From: Afipia sp.
Lineage (GTDB): Bacteria > Pseudomonadota > Alphaproteobacteria > Rhizobiales > Xanthobacteraceae
Direction: 5' to 3'
Length of the DNA: 64,000 nt
Assembly: GCA_017308595.1 (NCBI GenBank)
Contig: JAFKER010000007.1
Location: forward strand, 124,001-188,000
Shown: positions 39,802 to 48,363 of the stretch, piece by piece
How the letters are laid out: every line of letters starts with the position of its first letter
Position numbering within the stretch: the first letter of the stretch is position 1
The notes under the pieces: generated by a model
Database searches by the model: none
Told to the model about the DNA's origin: nothing
What the model saw: only the letters and a program-made list of their open reading frames with translations
Program-made: the position numbers and the translations under genes

Positions 39802-41013
39802 ATGGCTCGCTCCCGGCTCGTCTCGCGTGGTTTGAATTCGCTTTTGCTTGCTGCTTCGCTCGGATTGTCGGCAACCGCGGCGATGGCGCAGGACGTCATC
39901 AAGTTCGGCGCGCCGTTGCCGCTCACTGGTCCGCTGGCGCCGGAAGCCATCAAGCAGCAGCAGGGATATGACTTGTGGGCTGAGCAAGCCAACAAGGCTG
40001 GTGGTATTTCGGTCGGCGGCAAGAAGTACAAGGTCGAGATCGTCTACGCCGACTATCAGTCGAACACGCCGCGTGCGGTGCAGACCACTGAACAGATGAT
40101 TACCCAGAACAACGTCAATTTCCTGTTCGGGCCGTTCGGATCGGGCGCCGCGAAGGCCGGCAGTAGTGTTTCCGAAAAATACAAGGTGCCGACGATTGCC
40201 GCGACCGCTTCATCGTCGCAGGTCTACGATCAGGGTTACAAATATCTGTTCGGCACCTTCACGCCGAACGACACATTGACGACGCCGCTCACGCAGATGG
40301 TCAAGGCCAAGGCGCCGGACGTGAAGAAGGTTGCCATTCTGGCGCGCAACGACCTTTTCCCGCTCGCCATCGCGCAGGAAATGGAGAAGTCGGCGAAGGG
40401 CAACGGTCTAGAGGTTGCCTATTTCGAGAAGTACGCGATCGGAACGCTCGATCATTCTGCGACACTCTCACAGATCAAGTCGCTGGCGCCGCAGTGGATA
40501 TTCGTGACGGGTTACATCAACGATCTGCTGCTGGTGAAGAAGCAGATGGCTGATCAGCAGATCAAGGCCACTGTGGTTTCGATGATTGCAGGCCCGGCCT
40601 ATCAGGAATTCATCGATGCAGCAGGAGCGGGCGGTGAAAACATCACCAGCGCAGCCTGGTGGCATCCTGCCGCGCAGTATGCCGGCAAGGACATTTTCGG
40701 AACGACCTCAAACTACGTGAAGCTGTTTAAGGAAAAGTACAAGTCCGAGCCTGACTACGCGCAGGCGTCCGCTTCTGTCGCCGGAGCGTTGTTTCAGATG
40801 GCGATCGAGAAGGCCGGATCGCTCGACAAGGACAAAGTGCGCGACGAACTCGCCAAACTCGACGTGATGACGTTCTTCGGACCCGTGAAGTTCGGCCCGA
40901 CCGGACAGATCAATTCTCTCGAGCCGCCGGTATTCCAGCTTCAGGGCGGCAAGCCTGTCGTGCTCTCGCCTGCGCTGATCAAGCAAGGCGAATTCAAGCT
41001 TGGCGTGAACTGA
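39802..41013 (+). CDS. Branched-chain-amino-acid-type ABC binding protein (LivK-like)
   Basis: A 403-residue periplasmic protein (Peripla_BP_6). The signal peptide ends ATAAMAQ. The mature part begins DVIKFGAPLPLTGPLAPEA and contains YADYQSNTPRAVQTTEQMI and GPFGSGAAKAG, as in HAAT-family receptors. These bind amino acids, but many in this family bind amides, urea or aromatic compounds. GGAG lies 8 nt before the ATG. It opens an operon with two permeases, two ATPases and a deaminase-like gene. Confidence 0.93.
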   Translation: MARSRLVSRGLNSLLLAASLGLSATAAMAQDVIKFGAPLPLTGPLAPEAIKQQQGYDLWAEQANKAGGISVGGKKYKVEIVYADYQSNTPRAVQTTEQMITQNNVNFLFGPFGSGAAKAGSSVSEKYKVPTIAATASSSQVYDQGYKYLFGTFTPNDTLTTPLTQMVKAKAPDVKKVAILARNDLFPLAIAQEMEKSAKGNGLEVAYFEKYAIGTLDHSATLSQIKSLAPQWIFVTGYINDLLLVKKQMADQQIKATVVSMIAGPAYQEFIDAAGAGGENITSAAWWHPAAQYAGKDIFGTTSNYVKLFKEKYKSEPDYAQASASVAGALFQMAIEKAGSLDKDKVRDELAKLDVMTFFGPVKFGPTGQINSLEPPVFQLQGGKPVVLSPALIKQGEFKLGVN

Positions 41014-41041
41014 TCGAGAGCGCAGGAGGCGAGGACATCAC

Positions 41042-41908
41042 ATGCTGGCGGCCCAGGTTCTAATCAATGCTTTGGTGCTGGGCTGCCTGTATGCCTGTAT
41101 CGCGATAGGCTTCTCGCTGGTCTGGGGCGTTCTGAACGTCATCAACCTCATCCATGGCTCGTTCATCGTTCTCGGTGCGTATCTGGCCTGGGGGCTCTAT
41201 CAGTCTCTGCATATTTCTCCTTGGTACGCGCTGCTGATCGCGGCCCCGCTTTTCTTTGTGTTCGGCTATCTCGTTCAGCGCATCGTACTCAATCGGGTGA
41301 TTACTGCGCCGGTTCTTGTGACGCTAACCCTGACATTCGGCCTCGATCTAATCCTCAACAATGCGATGATCTACTTCTTCAAGGCCGATTATCGGAAGCT
41401 GACATTGACGCCGCCAATGGGGTCGATCTCGCTATTCGGCGTGGTTGTTCCGGTCGACCGCTTGATCGCAACCGCATCTGCGCTGGCACTGACCGGCATT
41501 CTTTATCTGATCCTGCGGCGGCTGCGCGTGGGCCGCGCTATCGTTGCGGTCAGGCTTGATCGTGATGCGGCGACGTTGATGGGCGTCAACGTCAATTCGA
41601 TCTATGCGATTGCATTTGGTCTTGGTGCTGCGCTGGCTGGTTGCGCAGGTGTGCTGATGGCGCTGATCTTTCCGATCTCACCGCTGACTTCGACAGCCTA
41701 TCTCGGAAAGGCATTTGTGGTCTGTGTACTTGGCGGTCTCGGCAGTGTGTCTGGTGCACTTGCCGGCGGTATCCTGCTGGCGCTGATTGAAGGTATCGGC
41801 TCGACGCTGATCGGCCCTGCGCATGCGACGACGCTATCGTTCGTCCTGCTGATCATTTTTCTGATTGTCCGCCCGCAGGGCCTGCTCGGCCGGAAGGGCT
41901 TCGAATGA
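41042..41908 (+). CDS. Branched-chain-type ABC permease LivH-like
   Basis: A 288-residue membrane protein with about eight hydrophobic segments, the opening AAQVLINALVLGCLYACIAIG and the C-terminal GGLGSVSGALAGGILLALIEG typical of LivH. Ribosome site GGAGGCGAGG is upstream. The stop overlaps livM by 4 nt. It forms the channel with the next protein. Confidence 0.94.
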   Translation: MLAAQVLINALVLGCLYACIAIGFSLVWGVLNVINLIHGSFIVLGAYLAWGLYQSLHISPWYALLIAAPLFFVFGYLVQRIVLNRVITAPVLVTLTLTFGLDLILNNAMIYFFKADYRKLTLTPPMGSISLFGVVVPVDRLIATASALALTGILYLILRRLRVGRAIVAVRLDRDAATLMGVNVNSIYAIAFGLGAALAGCAGVLMALIFPISPLTSTAYLGKAFVVCVLGGLGSVSGALAGGILLALIEGIGSTLIGPAHATTLSFVLLIIFLIVRPQGLLGRKGFE

Positions 41909-42840
41909 CCAGATCGAATCTCATTCTACTGGTTTTGATTGCCTGCATTGCAGCGTTGCCGTTGTTCGGCGGTGCCTACGCGTTGAGGCTTGGCACGATT
42001 GCCTGCATGTACGCGATTCTGGCGTTGTCTTGGAACATTGTGGGTGGGTTGGCTGGCTATCCCTCGTTTGCTACGGCGGCGTTCTTTGGTCTCGGGGCAT
42101 ACACGACGGGCGTGCTGATGTCCCGCGGTGTGCCCCTCTCGGTCGCGATGCCGGTGACGTGGATCGCGTCATTTGCGCTCGCTGCCCTGCTTGGGGCTGC
42201 GCTGTTGCGCTTGCGCGGACATTATTTCGCAATCGCCAGCCTCTCGCTGATTGAAGTTTTCCGTGAGCTCGTCAACAACGCCACCGATCTGACTGGTGGG
42301 GGAATGGGGTTGAACATCCCGCTCACCTCCGGGGCGGGTGTGATGTCGGATGCCACGTTCTTTTTCTACGCGATGTGGGCGCTTTTGCTCGCGACCGCGT
42401 TGATGGTGATCATCGTTGCCGGATCAAAGCTGGGTTTTGGGCTGGATTGCATTCGCCAAAATGAGACTGCGGCCAATATGATTGGTCTCAATGCCACTCT
42501 TTATAAGAGCATCGCTTTTGGCCTGTCGGCATGTTTTGTCAGTGTCGCAGGCGGATTGTATGCGGCATGGGTGCACTACATCGATCCATCCGACGTGTTC
42601 GACATTCTTTACTCGGTCAAACCGATCGTGATGGCGCTGATCGGTGGGCTTGGTTCTCCGCTCGGTGTCGTTGTCGGCGCGTTGGTCTATCTCGGGCTGG
42701 AGGAGGTTGTCTGGCGCAACTACATCCAGATTCACAGCGGCGTGCTAGGCGTTCTTATCGTCGCTCTGCTGCTGTTCCTCCCACACGGGCTGATGTCGCT
42801 GCGCGATCGGTTGCTGTCATGGAGGCCGAAGCGTGTCTGA
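41905..42840 (+). CDS. Branched-chain-type ABC permease LivM-like
   Basis: A 311-residue membrane protein with the LivM hallmarks LSWNIVGGLAGYPSFATAAFFGLGAYTTG and GGLGSPLGVVVGALVYLGLEE. It overlaps livH by 4 nt and livG by 8 nt, showing a tightly coupled operon. It is the second half of the importer channel. Confidence 0.94.
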   Translation: MTRSNLILLVLIACIAALPLFGGAYALRLGTIACMYAILALSWNIVGGLAGYPSFATAAFFGLGAYTTGVLMSRGVPLSVAMPVTWIASFALAALLGAALLRLRGHYFAIASLSLIEVFRELVNNATDLTGGGMGLNIPLTSGAGVMSDATFFFYAMWALLLATALMVIIVAGSKLGFGLDCIRQNETAANMIGLNATLYKSIAFGLSACFVSVAGGLYAAWVHYIDPSDVFDILYSVKPIVMALIGGLGSPLGVVVGALVYLGLEEVVWRNYIQIHSGVLGVLIVALLLFLPHGLMSLRDRLLSWRPKRV

Positions 42841-43582
42841 GATTCTCCGGCTTCAGTCCGTCTCCCGGCATTTTAGCGGTCTTAAGGCGCTTAGCGATGT
42901 CTCGCTCAGCATCAACAAGGGCGAGGTGCTCGGGCTGATCGGCCCGAACGGCGCGGGCAAGACCACGCTGGTCAATGTCGTCACAGGTGTGACGCCGGCG
43001 AGCTCCGGAACGGTGACGTTTGCAGGGCAGGACATTACGCGGGTGAAGACCTATCAGTCCGCGCGCCTTGGCCTGTCACGGACCTTCCAGATCGTGCAGC
43101 CGTTCGCTGAGCTTTCGGCGCTCGACAATGTTGCTGCTGCGGCTTTGTTTTCGCAACCCAATGAGAGTCTGAAGTCGGCGCGTGAATCTGCGCGCGAACA
43201 ACTGGCTTTTGTCGGCCTGGAAGCGCAATCGGATCAATCCGCTGCAACCTTGACGTTGGCGATGCGCAAGCGCCTTGAATTGGCAAAAGCGCTGGCAATG
43301 AAGCCCAAGCTGCTGTTTCTGGATGAAGTCAATGCTGGTTTGAACAGCGCAGAAGTCGAGAAGGCGACGAAGCTTATTCACCAACTTGCGGCCAGCGGCA
43401 TTACGATTGTGATGATCGAGCACCTGATGAAGGTCGTGCTGAATGTCTGCACGCGGATTGTTGTGCTTCACAACGGTAAGCTGATTGCAGATGGTATGCC
43501 GCGGGACGTCATCAAGAATTCCGCCGTGGTCGAAGCCTATCTTGGCCAGCAGTACGCGCAGAGGGCTGCGTCCCATGGCTGA
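42833..43582 (+). CDS. Branched-chain-type ABC ATPase LivG-like
   Basis: A 249-residue ATPase with Walker A GPNGAGKT at 37-44 and Walker B LLFLDEVNAGL. The usual signature LSYGQQRRLE is replaced by LTLAMRKRLELAKAL, a degenerate form seen in part of this family, so ATP hydrolysis may rely mainly on the partner's signature. The switch His is in MIEHLM. It overlaps both neighbours and pairs with the LivF-like ATPase. Confidence 0.93.
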   Translation: MSEILRLQSVSRHFSGLKALSDVSLSINKGEVLGLIGPNGAGKTTLVNVVTGVTPASSGTVTFAGQDITRVKTYQSARLGLSRTFQIVQPFAELSALDNVAAAALFSQPNESLKSARESAREQLAFVGLEAQSDQSAATLTLAMRKRLELAKALAMKPKLLFLDEVNAGLNSAEVEKATKLIHQLAASGITIVMIEHLMKVVLNVCTRIVVLHNGKLIADGMPRDVIKNSAVVEAYLGQQYAQRAASHG

Positions 43583-44306
43583 TGATCTCATTCTTGAATT
43601 GCAGGGCCTTCGCGCAGGGTATGGCGAAGTTCAGGTCCTGTGGGGCATTGATCTCGCCGTACGCAGGGCAGAAATCACAGCGCTGATTGGTTCTAACGGA
43701 GCGGGCAAGACAACGCTGATGCGTGCATTGTCGGGTCTTATTCCAGTGCAGTCAGGTTCATATCGCTCGGATGGCGAGAATCTCGCCGATGCTACGGCCG
43801 CCGCTATTCTTTCTCATGGAGTCGTCCATGTGCCGGAGGGACGCCGTTTATTCGGCGCCATGAGCGTCGAAGATAATCTACTGATGGGTGCTTATTCGCG
43901 CAGTGCCCCTCGCGCTGAAATCAGCCGCGACATGGACAAAGTCTACGGGACATTTCCGAAGCTGTTCGAGCGGCGCAATCAGGCGGCGGCGACATTGTCT
44001 GGTGGTGAGCAACAGATGTGCGCGATCGGGCGCGGTCTGATGAGTGCGCCGAAACTCCTGATGATCGACGAACTATCGCTGGGCCTATCGCCATTGCTGG
44101 TAGAGCAGCTCGTCGCCGCATTGCGTGCGTTGAATGCCGAAGGCATGTCGATCCTGCTGGTCGAGCAGGATGTCACGACTGCGCTGGATCTGTGCCACAG
44201 GGCATTCGTCATGGACATGGGGCGGATCGTTCGATCGGGTTCAGGTGCCGAACTGCTGGCCGATCCGATTATTCGGGATGCCTATCTCGGCGTTCTGGAA
44301 GAGTAA
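43575..44306 (+). CDS. Branched-chain-type ABC ATPase LivF-like
   Basis: A 243-residue ATPase. Walker A GSNGAGKT is at 39-46, the signature LSGGEQQMCAIGRGLM is complete, and Walker B is LLMIDELSLGLSP. The ATG at 43575 overlaps the livG stop by 8 nt. A longer open frame upstream is a shadow of livG. It completes the importer. The next gene, deaminase-like, starts 49 nt later. Confidence 0.94.
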   Translation: MADDLILELQGLRAGYGEVQVLWGIDLAVRRAEITALIGSNGAGKTTLMRALSGLIPVQSGSYRSDGENLADATAAAILSHGVVHVPEGRRLFGAMSVEDNLLMGAYSRSAPRAEISRDMDKVYGTFPKLFERRNQAAATLSGGEQQMCAIGRGLMSAPKLLMIDELSLGLSPLLVEQLVAALRALNAEGMSILLVEQDVTTALDLCHRAFVMDMGRIVRSGSGAELLADPIIRDAYLGVLEE

Positions 44307-44355
44307 CTGCCGCCCTGCGCCGCATTCAAAATTCTCTCAAGCAAAAAGAGGTAAC

Positions 44356-45111
44356 ATGATCAAGACTGTTGATGCGCCGAACGGTGGCTATCGGTTCATA
44401 CCGGGTGTTAGTCAGTATTCTGCCGGCGTGGCGGCGCTTTCAGGCTTCGCGCTTGAGCGGGTGCGATTCACGAAGCCGGTGCCGCTTCGTCAGGGATTCG
44501 AGCGCATCGCACAGACGTTGAAAGATGCGGGTCGCCCGCTGACCGCTTTTGCTGCGTGCGAGCTGCGCTCTCCCGCGCCATTCACCGAGAGCGGGTTTGT
44601 GGCCTTCAATGAGATCTATACCGGCACGCTGAAGGCATGGGGGCTGATGTCCGATGGCGTCAATCCGGTGGCGCGAAGCAATGTGTGTCCGAAGATCGAT
44701 CCGCCGTCAGAGCCGAGCTTTTACGCTTTCACGTATGCGGTGCCCGCAACGAACGCCCCGGCTTCATTTGTCGTCGCCGGAAGCGGAGAAGCACCGGAAG
44801 GCAAGGGAAACTATCGTGACCATGCGGTTCGGCTCGGGGACATTTCACCAGCGGCCATGCTTGACAAGGCGAAGTGGGTGCTGGGTGAAATGGAGCGGCG
44901 CATGAGCGCGTTCGGCGGTGATTGGAGCCAGGTGACGGCAACCCAGCTTTACACCGTCCACGACATTTATCCTTTCATCGAGACCGAACTCGGAAAGCGC
45001 GGTATTTTCCGGCAAGGCCTGACCTGGCATTTCAACCGGCCGCCCGTGCAGGATCTCGAATACGAGATGGACTGCCGGCGCGTCTTTGTTGAACGGGTGA
45101 TCGAGGCCTAA
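44356..45111 (+). CDS. CnbZ-like protein (2-amino-5-chloromuconate deaminase family)
   Basis: A 251-residue protein without signal or membrane segments. Distinct stretches are GGYRFIPGVSQYSAGVAAL, GRPLTAFAACELRSPAPFTE, NPVARSNVCP and TVHDIYPFIE. By memory these match proteins labelled 2-amino-5-chloromuconate deaminase CnbZ, an enzyme found in chloronitrobenzene degradation, distantly like RidA/YjgF enamine deaminases. Most homologues are in organisms without that pathway, so the true substrate is probably another enamine or amino acid derivative. AAGAGG precedes the ATG. It is last in the liv operon, before a strong terminator. Confidence 0.5.
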   Translation: MIKTVDAPNGGYRFIPGVSQYSAGVAALSGFALERVRFTKPVPLRQGFERIAQTLKDAGRPLTAFAACELRSPAPFTESGFVAFNEIYTGTLKAWGLMSDGVNPVARSNVCPKIDPPSEPSFYAFTYAVPATNAPASFVVAGSGEAPEGKGNYRDHAVRLGDISPAAMLDKAKWVLGEMERRMSAFGGDWSQVTATQLYTVHDIYPFIETELGKRGIFRQGLTWHFNRPPVQDLEYEMDCRRVFVERVIEA

Positions 45112-45133
45112 GGCCAGATTTCCTGGCAGGATC

Positions 45134-45174
45134 AGTGTGGCCCCGTCGTTAGCTCGGCGGGGCCACACTCTTTT
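45134..45174 (+). terminator. Strong rho-independent terminator of the liv operon
   Basis: AGTGTGGCCCCG (45134-45145) pairs perfectly with CGGGGCCACACT (45158-45169), a 12-bp stem, followed by CTTTT. It starts 23 nt after the deaminase-like stop and separates this operon from the esterase. Confidence 0.93.
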
Positions 45175-45267
45175 GGCTGCTGCCGTCAACATCGACAGCC
45201 GTCCAATGGCGGGTTAACAATTCTGATAACAAGGAAAACGATGCCAGAATAACTTTTGGGGAGGGCT

Positions 45268-46212
45268 ATGCCAGTTTCACTCGATCCCGATGCCGCCGCG
45301 GTCCTCAACGCATTCCGTGAAGCCGGACGTCCGCCGTATGAAACGCTCTCACCGGTCGAGGCGCGTCAGATGTATCTGGCTGGTCGTGTTGTTACCAATC
45401 CCGAGCCCCCGGAACTCGCGTCGGTGGACGCTCTGGCGATTCCCGGGCGGGCTGGTTCAATTCCTGCGCGTGTCTACAGGCCGTTGACATTACGTGAGGC
45501 GAATGGCCTCTCACCCTGTCTTGTTTTTTTCCACGGCGGAGGCTGGGTGATCGGCAATCTCGATTCCCATGATGTCGTTTGCCGGACGTTGGCTCATGAA
45601 GGTCAGCTCATCGTGATTTCAGTGGATTATCGCCTCGCCCCGGAACATCGTTTTCCGGCCGCTGTCGAAGATGCCATCGCTGCGACGGAATGGATTTCGA
45701 ACAATGCGGGTTCGCTTGGAATCGATGCTGCGGGATTGTTTGTGGGCGGTGATAGCGCGGGCGGAAATCTCGCCGCTGTGGTCGCGATTAATGCGCGCGA
45801 AGCAGGGCCGAAAGTCGCCGGTCAGGTCCTGATCTATCCTGCAACAGATTTTTCCATGTCCCATCCATCTCATAGTGAGCCTGAAACGAGCGCGTTGCTG
45901 ACGCATTCGGTGATCCGTTGGTTTCGCGATCATTATCTCAACGGCGCCGATGGAATTGGTGATTGGCGTGCATCGCCGGCGCGGACGCAAAATTTGTCCG
46001 GACTGCCGCCAGCGTTTGTCCTGACGGCGGGTGCCGATCCGTTGCGTGATGAAGGCGATGAATTCGCTGTGCGTCTCGGCAATGCTGGCGTCCCCGTTAC
46101 GTATCGCACTTATCCGGGTCAGTTCCATGGATTTATCACCATGGGAAAATTGCTGCCAAAAGCGGGCGAAGCCATGCGGGAAATTGGCAATTGGCTCAAG
46201 GCCACGCATTAG
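45268..46212 (+). CDS. Alpha/beta hydrolase, hormone-sensitive-lipase-type esterase
   Basis: A 314-residue carboxylesterase of the HSL family. The oxyanion motif HGGGW is at 89-93, the nucleophile Ser163 in GDSAGG, and the triad is completed by Asp257 (GADPL) and His287 (FHGF). Such enzymes cleave short-chain esters. GGGGAGG stands 3 nt before the ATG at 45268. It precedes a Baeyer-Villiger monooxygenase by 124 bp, so it may hydrolyse the ester or lactone that enzyme makes. It is transcribed separately from the liv operon, past a strong terminator. Confidence 0.92.
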   Translation: MPVSLDPDAAAVLNAFREAGRPPYETLSPVEARQMYLAGRVVTNPEPPELASVDALAIPGRAGSIPARVYRPLTLREANGLSPCLVFFHGGGWVIGNLDSHDVVCRTLAHEGQLIVISVDYRLAPEHRFPAAVEDAIAATEWISNNAGSLGIDAAGLFVGGDSAGGNLAAVVAINAREAGPKVAGQVLIYPATDFSMSHPSHSEPETSALLTHSVIRWFRDHYLNGADGIGDWRASPARTQNLSGLPPAFVLTAGADPLRDEGDEFAVRLGNAGVPVTYRTYPGQFHGFITMGKLLPKAGEAMREIGNWLKATH

Positions 46213-46336
46213 GTTTGAATTTTAATGGCCAGATGTCGGCCACACTGCAGCGATCTATTGTCTTTGCGTGCTTTTCGGGGTCTGATTTTGCAGACGAGGT
46301 TGGTCAACAACCCCAGCAAAGCCGGGAGGCAACGGT

Positions 46337-47998
46337 ATGATCGCTTCACAGCAGGATTCTGGCGTTCACAGCGAAACCTATGACGCTGTTATCGTCGGCG
46401 CGGGTTTTGCTGGCCTCTACATGCTTCATCGGCTGCGTGGTCTCGGTCTTTCAGTGCGCGTTTACGAGCAGGGCGGCGACGTCGGCGGGACCTGGTACTG
46501 GAATCGTTATCCCGGTGCGCGCTGCGATGTCGAAAGCATGCAGTATTCCTATTCATTCTCGGAGGAGCTGCAGCGGGAATGGGAATGGAGCGAGCGCTAT
46601 GCGCCTCAACCCGAAATTCTGAGATACGCAAATCACGTAGCCGACAGATTTGATCTGCGCCGCGACATCCAGCTCGGCACGCGTGTTGAGGCCGCTACGT
46701 TCCATGAAGACGAGAGCCGTTGGTCGGTTGCGACGCAGGACGGTAAAACCGTGTCGGCGGCTTACTTCATTCTTGCGACCGGTTGTCTTTCCAATGCACG
46801 GATACCGGATTTCAAAGGACTGGATCGCTTTCGCGGTGCAACGTATCACACCGGGCACTGGCCGCATGAGAAAGTGGACTTCACCGGACAGCGCGTCGGG
46901 ATCATTGGGACCGGTTCGTCTGCGATCCAGTCGATTCCCATCATTGCTGGTGAGGCCCTGCATCTCTTTGTTTTCCAGCGCACGCCAAATTTCAGTGTCC
47001 CTGCGCACAATGCGTCGCTGCCTCCGGAAATCGAAAGGGAGTGGAAAGCCGACTATACCAATCGGCGGCGGCGTGCGCGCGAGGAGTCGCGCAACGGAAT
47101 TTTGACGGTTATTCCCGAGAGGGGTGCGCTCGACGATACAGAAGAAGCGCGGCGTCTGGAGTACGAAGCCGGTTGGCGACGCGGTGGGATCAGCTTCATG
47201 GCGTCCTACAACAATCTTTTGCTGGATCAAGCTTCAAACGAAACCGCTTGCGAATTCGTGCGGTCCAAGATCGCAGAAATTGTACGGGACCCCGCGGTCG
47301 CGAAACTGCTGGAGCCCCACGATCACCCGATCGGTTCAAAGCGCCTTTGCGTCGATACCGGCTACTACGAAACCTTCAATCGGCCGAATGTGACTCTGGT
47401 CGATATTCGATCCCATTCGATCGAGGAGATATTGCCCGACGGTTTGCGTACCGGAGGCAAGGACTATCAGCTCGATTCCATCGTGTTCGGCACTGGTTTC
47501 GATGCCATGACTGGTTCTGTTGCCAAGATCGATATTCGGGGCAGGGCGGGTACGACGCTGAACCAGAAATGGGCAGAAGGACCACGGACATATCTTGGTC
47601 TGATGAGCGCGGGCTTTCCAAACATGTTCATCATTACAGGACCAGGAAGCCCGTCGGTACTAAGCAATATGATTGTATCGATCGAACAGCATGTCGACTG
47701 GATCAGCGACTGCGTAAGCTATATGCGCGAACGAAACCTTGTCGTTGTTGAAGCCACGAAAAGCGCCGAGGATCACTGGGTAACGCAGGTTAACGAGGTC
47801 GCGAGCAGCACGCTCTATCCGCAAGCCAACTCCTGGTACATGGGCGCTAACATTCCGGGCAAGCCGCGGATTTTCATGCCGTATATTGGCGGGGTCGGCG
47901 CTTACCGGCAGATTTGCAACGGCGTTGCAGCCAGGGGCTATGAAGGGTTTAGGATGACCAGCGGGGGTCATGGCGCGATACCGGTCGCCGCCGAATAG
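46337..47998 (+). CDS. Flavin-containing Baeyer-Villiger monooxygenase
   Basis: A 553-residue FAD/NADPH monooxygenase. The first Rossmann motif GAGFAG is at 21-26, the family fingerprint FxGxxxHxxxWP occurs as FRGATYHTGHWP at 165-176, and the second nucleotide motif GIIGTGSSA is at 188-196. The length and GTWYWNRYPGARCD segment fit cyclohexanone-monooxygenase-like enzymes, which insert oxygen next to a ketone to give an ester or lactone. The esterase upstream is the natural next step. The ketone is unknown. Confidence 0.93.
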   Translation: MIASQQDSGVHSETYDAVIVGAGFAGLYMLHRLRGLGLSVRVYEQGGDVGGTWYWNRYPGARCDVESMQYSYSFSEELQREWEWSERYAPQPEILRYANHVADRFDLRRDIQLGTRVEAATFHEDESRWSVATQDGKTVSAAYFILATGCLSNARIPDFKGLDRFRGATYHTGHWPHEKVDFTGQRVGIIGTGSSAIQSIPIIAGEALHLFVFQRTPNFSVPAHNASLPPEIEREWKADYTNRRRRAREESRNGILTVIPERGALDDTEEARRLEYEAGWRRGGISFMASYNNLLLDQASNETACEFVRSKIAEIVRDPAVAKLLEPHDHPIGSKRLCVDTGYYETFNRPNVTLVDIRSHSIEEILPDGLRTGGKDYQLDSIVFGTGFDAMTGSVAKIDIRGRAGTTLNQKWAEGPRTYLGLMSAGFPNMFIITGPGSPSVLSNMIVSIEQHVDWISDCVSYMRERNLVVVEATKSAEDHWVTQVNEVASSTLYPQANSWYMGANIPGKPRIFMPYIGGVGAYRQICNGVAARGYEGFRMTSGGHGAIPVAAE

Positions 47999-48183
47999 TG
48001 AACCGGGCGCGACCTTAGGTCATCGCCGCGGCTTTCAAACTGGGCTTGTGGCGAAGCCTGTCGTTCCTCGTCCAGCTATATCGATCAAAGCGGATGAGAG
48101 ATCATCGATCGGTTGTTCTACAGCAACCATGTCTCTCTCCCTGATGAGCCTAAATATGGGGCGACGAAGATTTTGAGCATATT

Positions 48184-48213
48184 TTTTATGCAAAACAGCG
48201 ACTTTGTATGCAA
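48184..48213. promoter_or_regulatory. Paired TATGCAA sites, candidate GntR or activator boxes
   Basis: TTTTATGCAAAA (48184-48195) and TTGTATGCAA (48204-48213) share TATGCAA exactly 20 bp apart, two helical turns. The second resembles the GntR-type palindrome TTGTATACAA seen at 62181-62196. They lie about 100 bp upstream of the sigma-54 promoter, a place used by enhancer-binding proteins or repressors. Confidence 0.4.
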
Positions 48214-48252
48214 CGGTACAGAAGGTTGACCCAAGATTTTTGATCGCGATTT

Positions 48253-48277
48253 TCTTGATAATGGAACGTTATCAAGA
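48253..48277. promoter_or_regulatory. Inverted repeat upstream of the sigma-54 promoter
   Basis: TCTTGATAA (48253-48261) and TTATCAAGA (48269-48277) are perfect 9-bp arms around a 7-nt spacer, 33 bp upstream of the -24 element. No U-tract follows, so it is probably a protein-binding site. It does not match the NtrC consensus. Confidence 0.5.
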
Positions 48278-48309
48278 TCTTATGTGAAAATTTTAGGATT
48301 ATTAAGATT

Positions 48310-48324
48310 TGGCACGAAGCTTGC
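48310..48324 (+). promoter_or_regulatory. Sigma-54 (-24/-12) promoter
   Basis: TGGCAC-GAAGC-TTGC matches the RpoN consensus exactly, with GG and GC separated by 10 bases. Transcription would begin near 48336, giving a leader of about 28 nt before the ATG at 48364. RpoN promoters need an activator such as NtrC and are often nitrogen-regulated, which fits the amide-hydrolase genes downstream. Confidence 0.75.
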
Positions 48325-48363
48325 GAAGCTCTCTCCAGCAAAGTCTCAACGGCTTGGGAGAGC

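Larger units (their letters stand above)
47999..48363. other. Regulatory gap before the Dpp-AtzGEH operon
   Basis: This 365-bp gap holds no gene. From 48180 it is AT-rich and crowded with regulatory structure: two TATGCAA repeats, a 9-bp inverted repeat and a sigma-54 promoter, each listed separately. The first half (47999-48180) shows nothing recognised. Confidence 0.6.
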
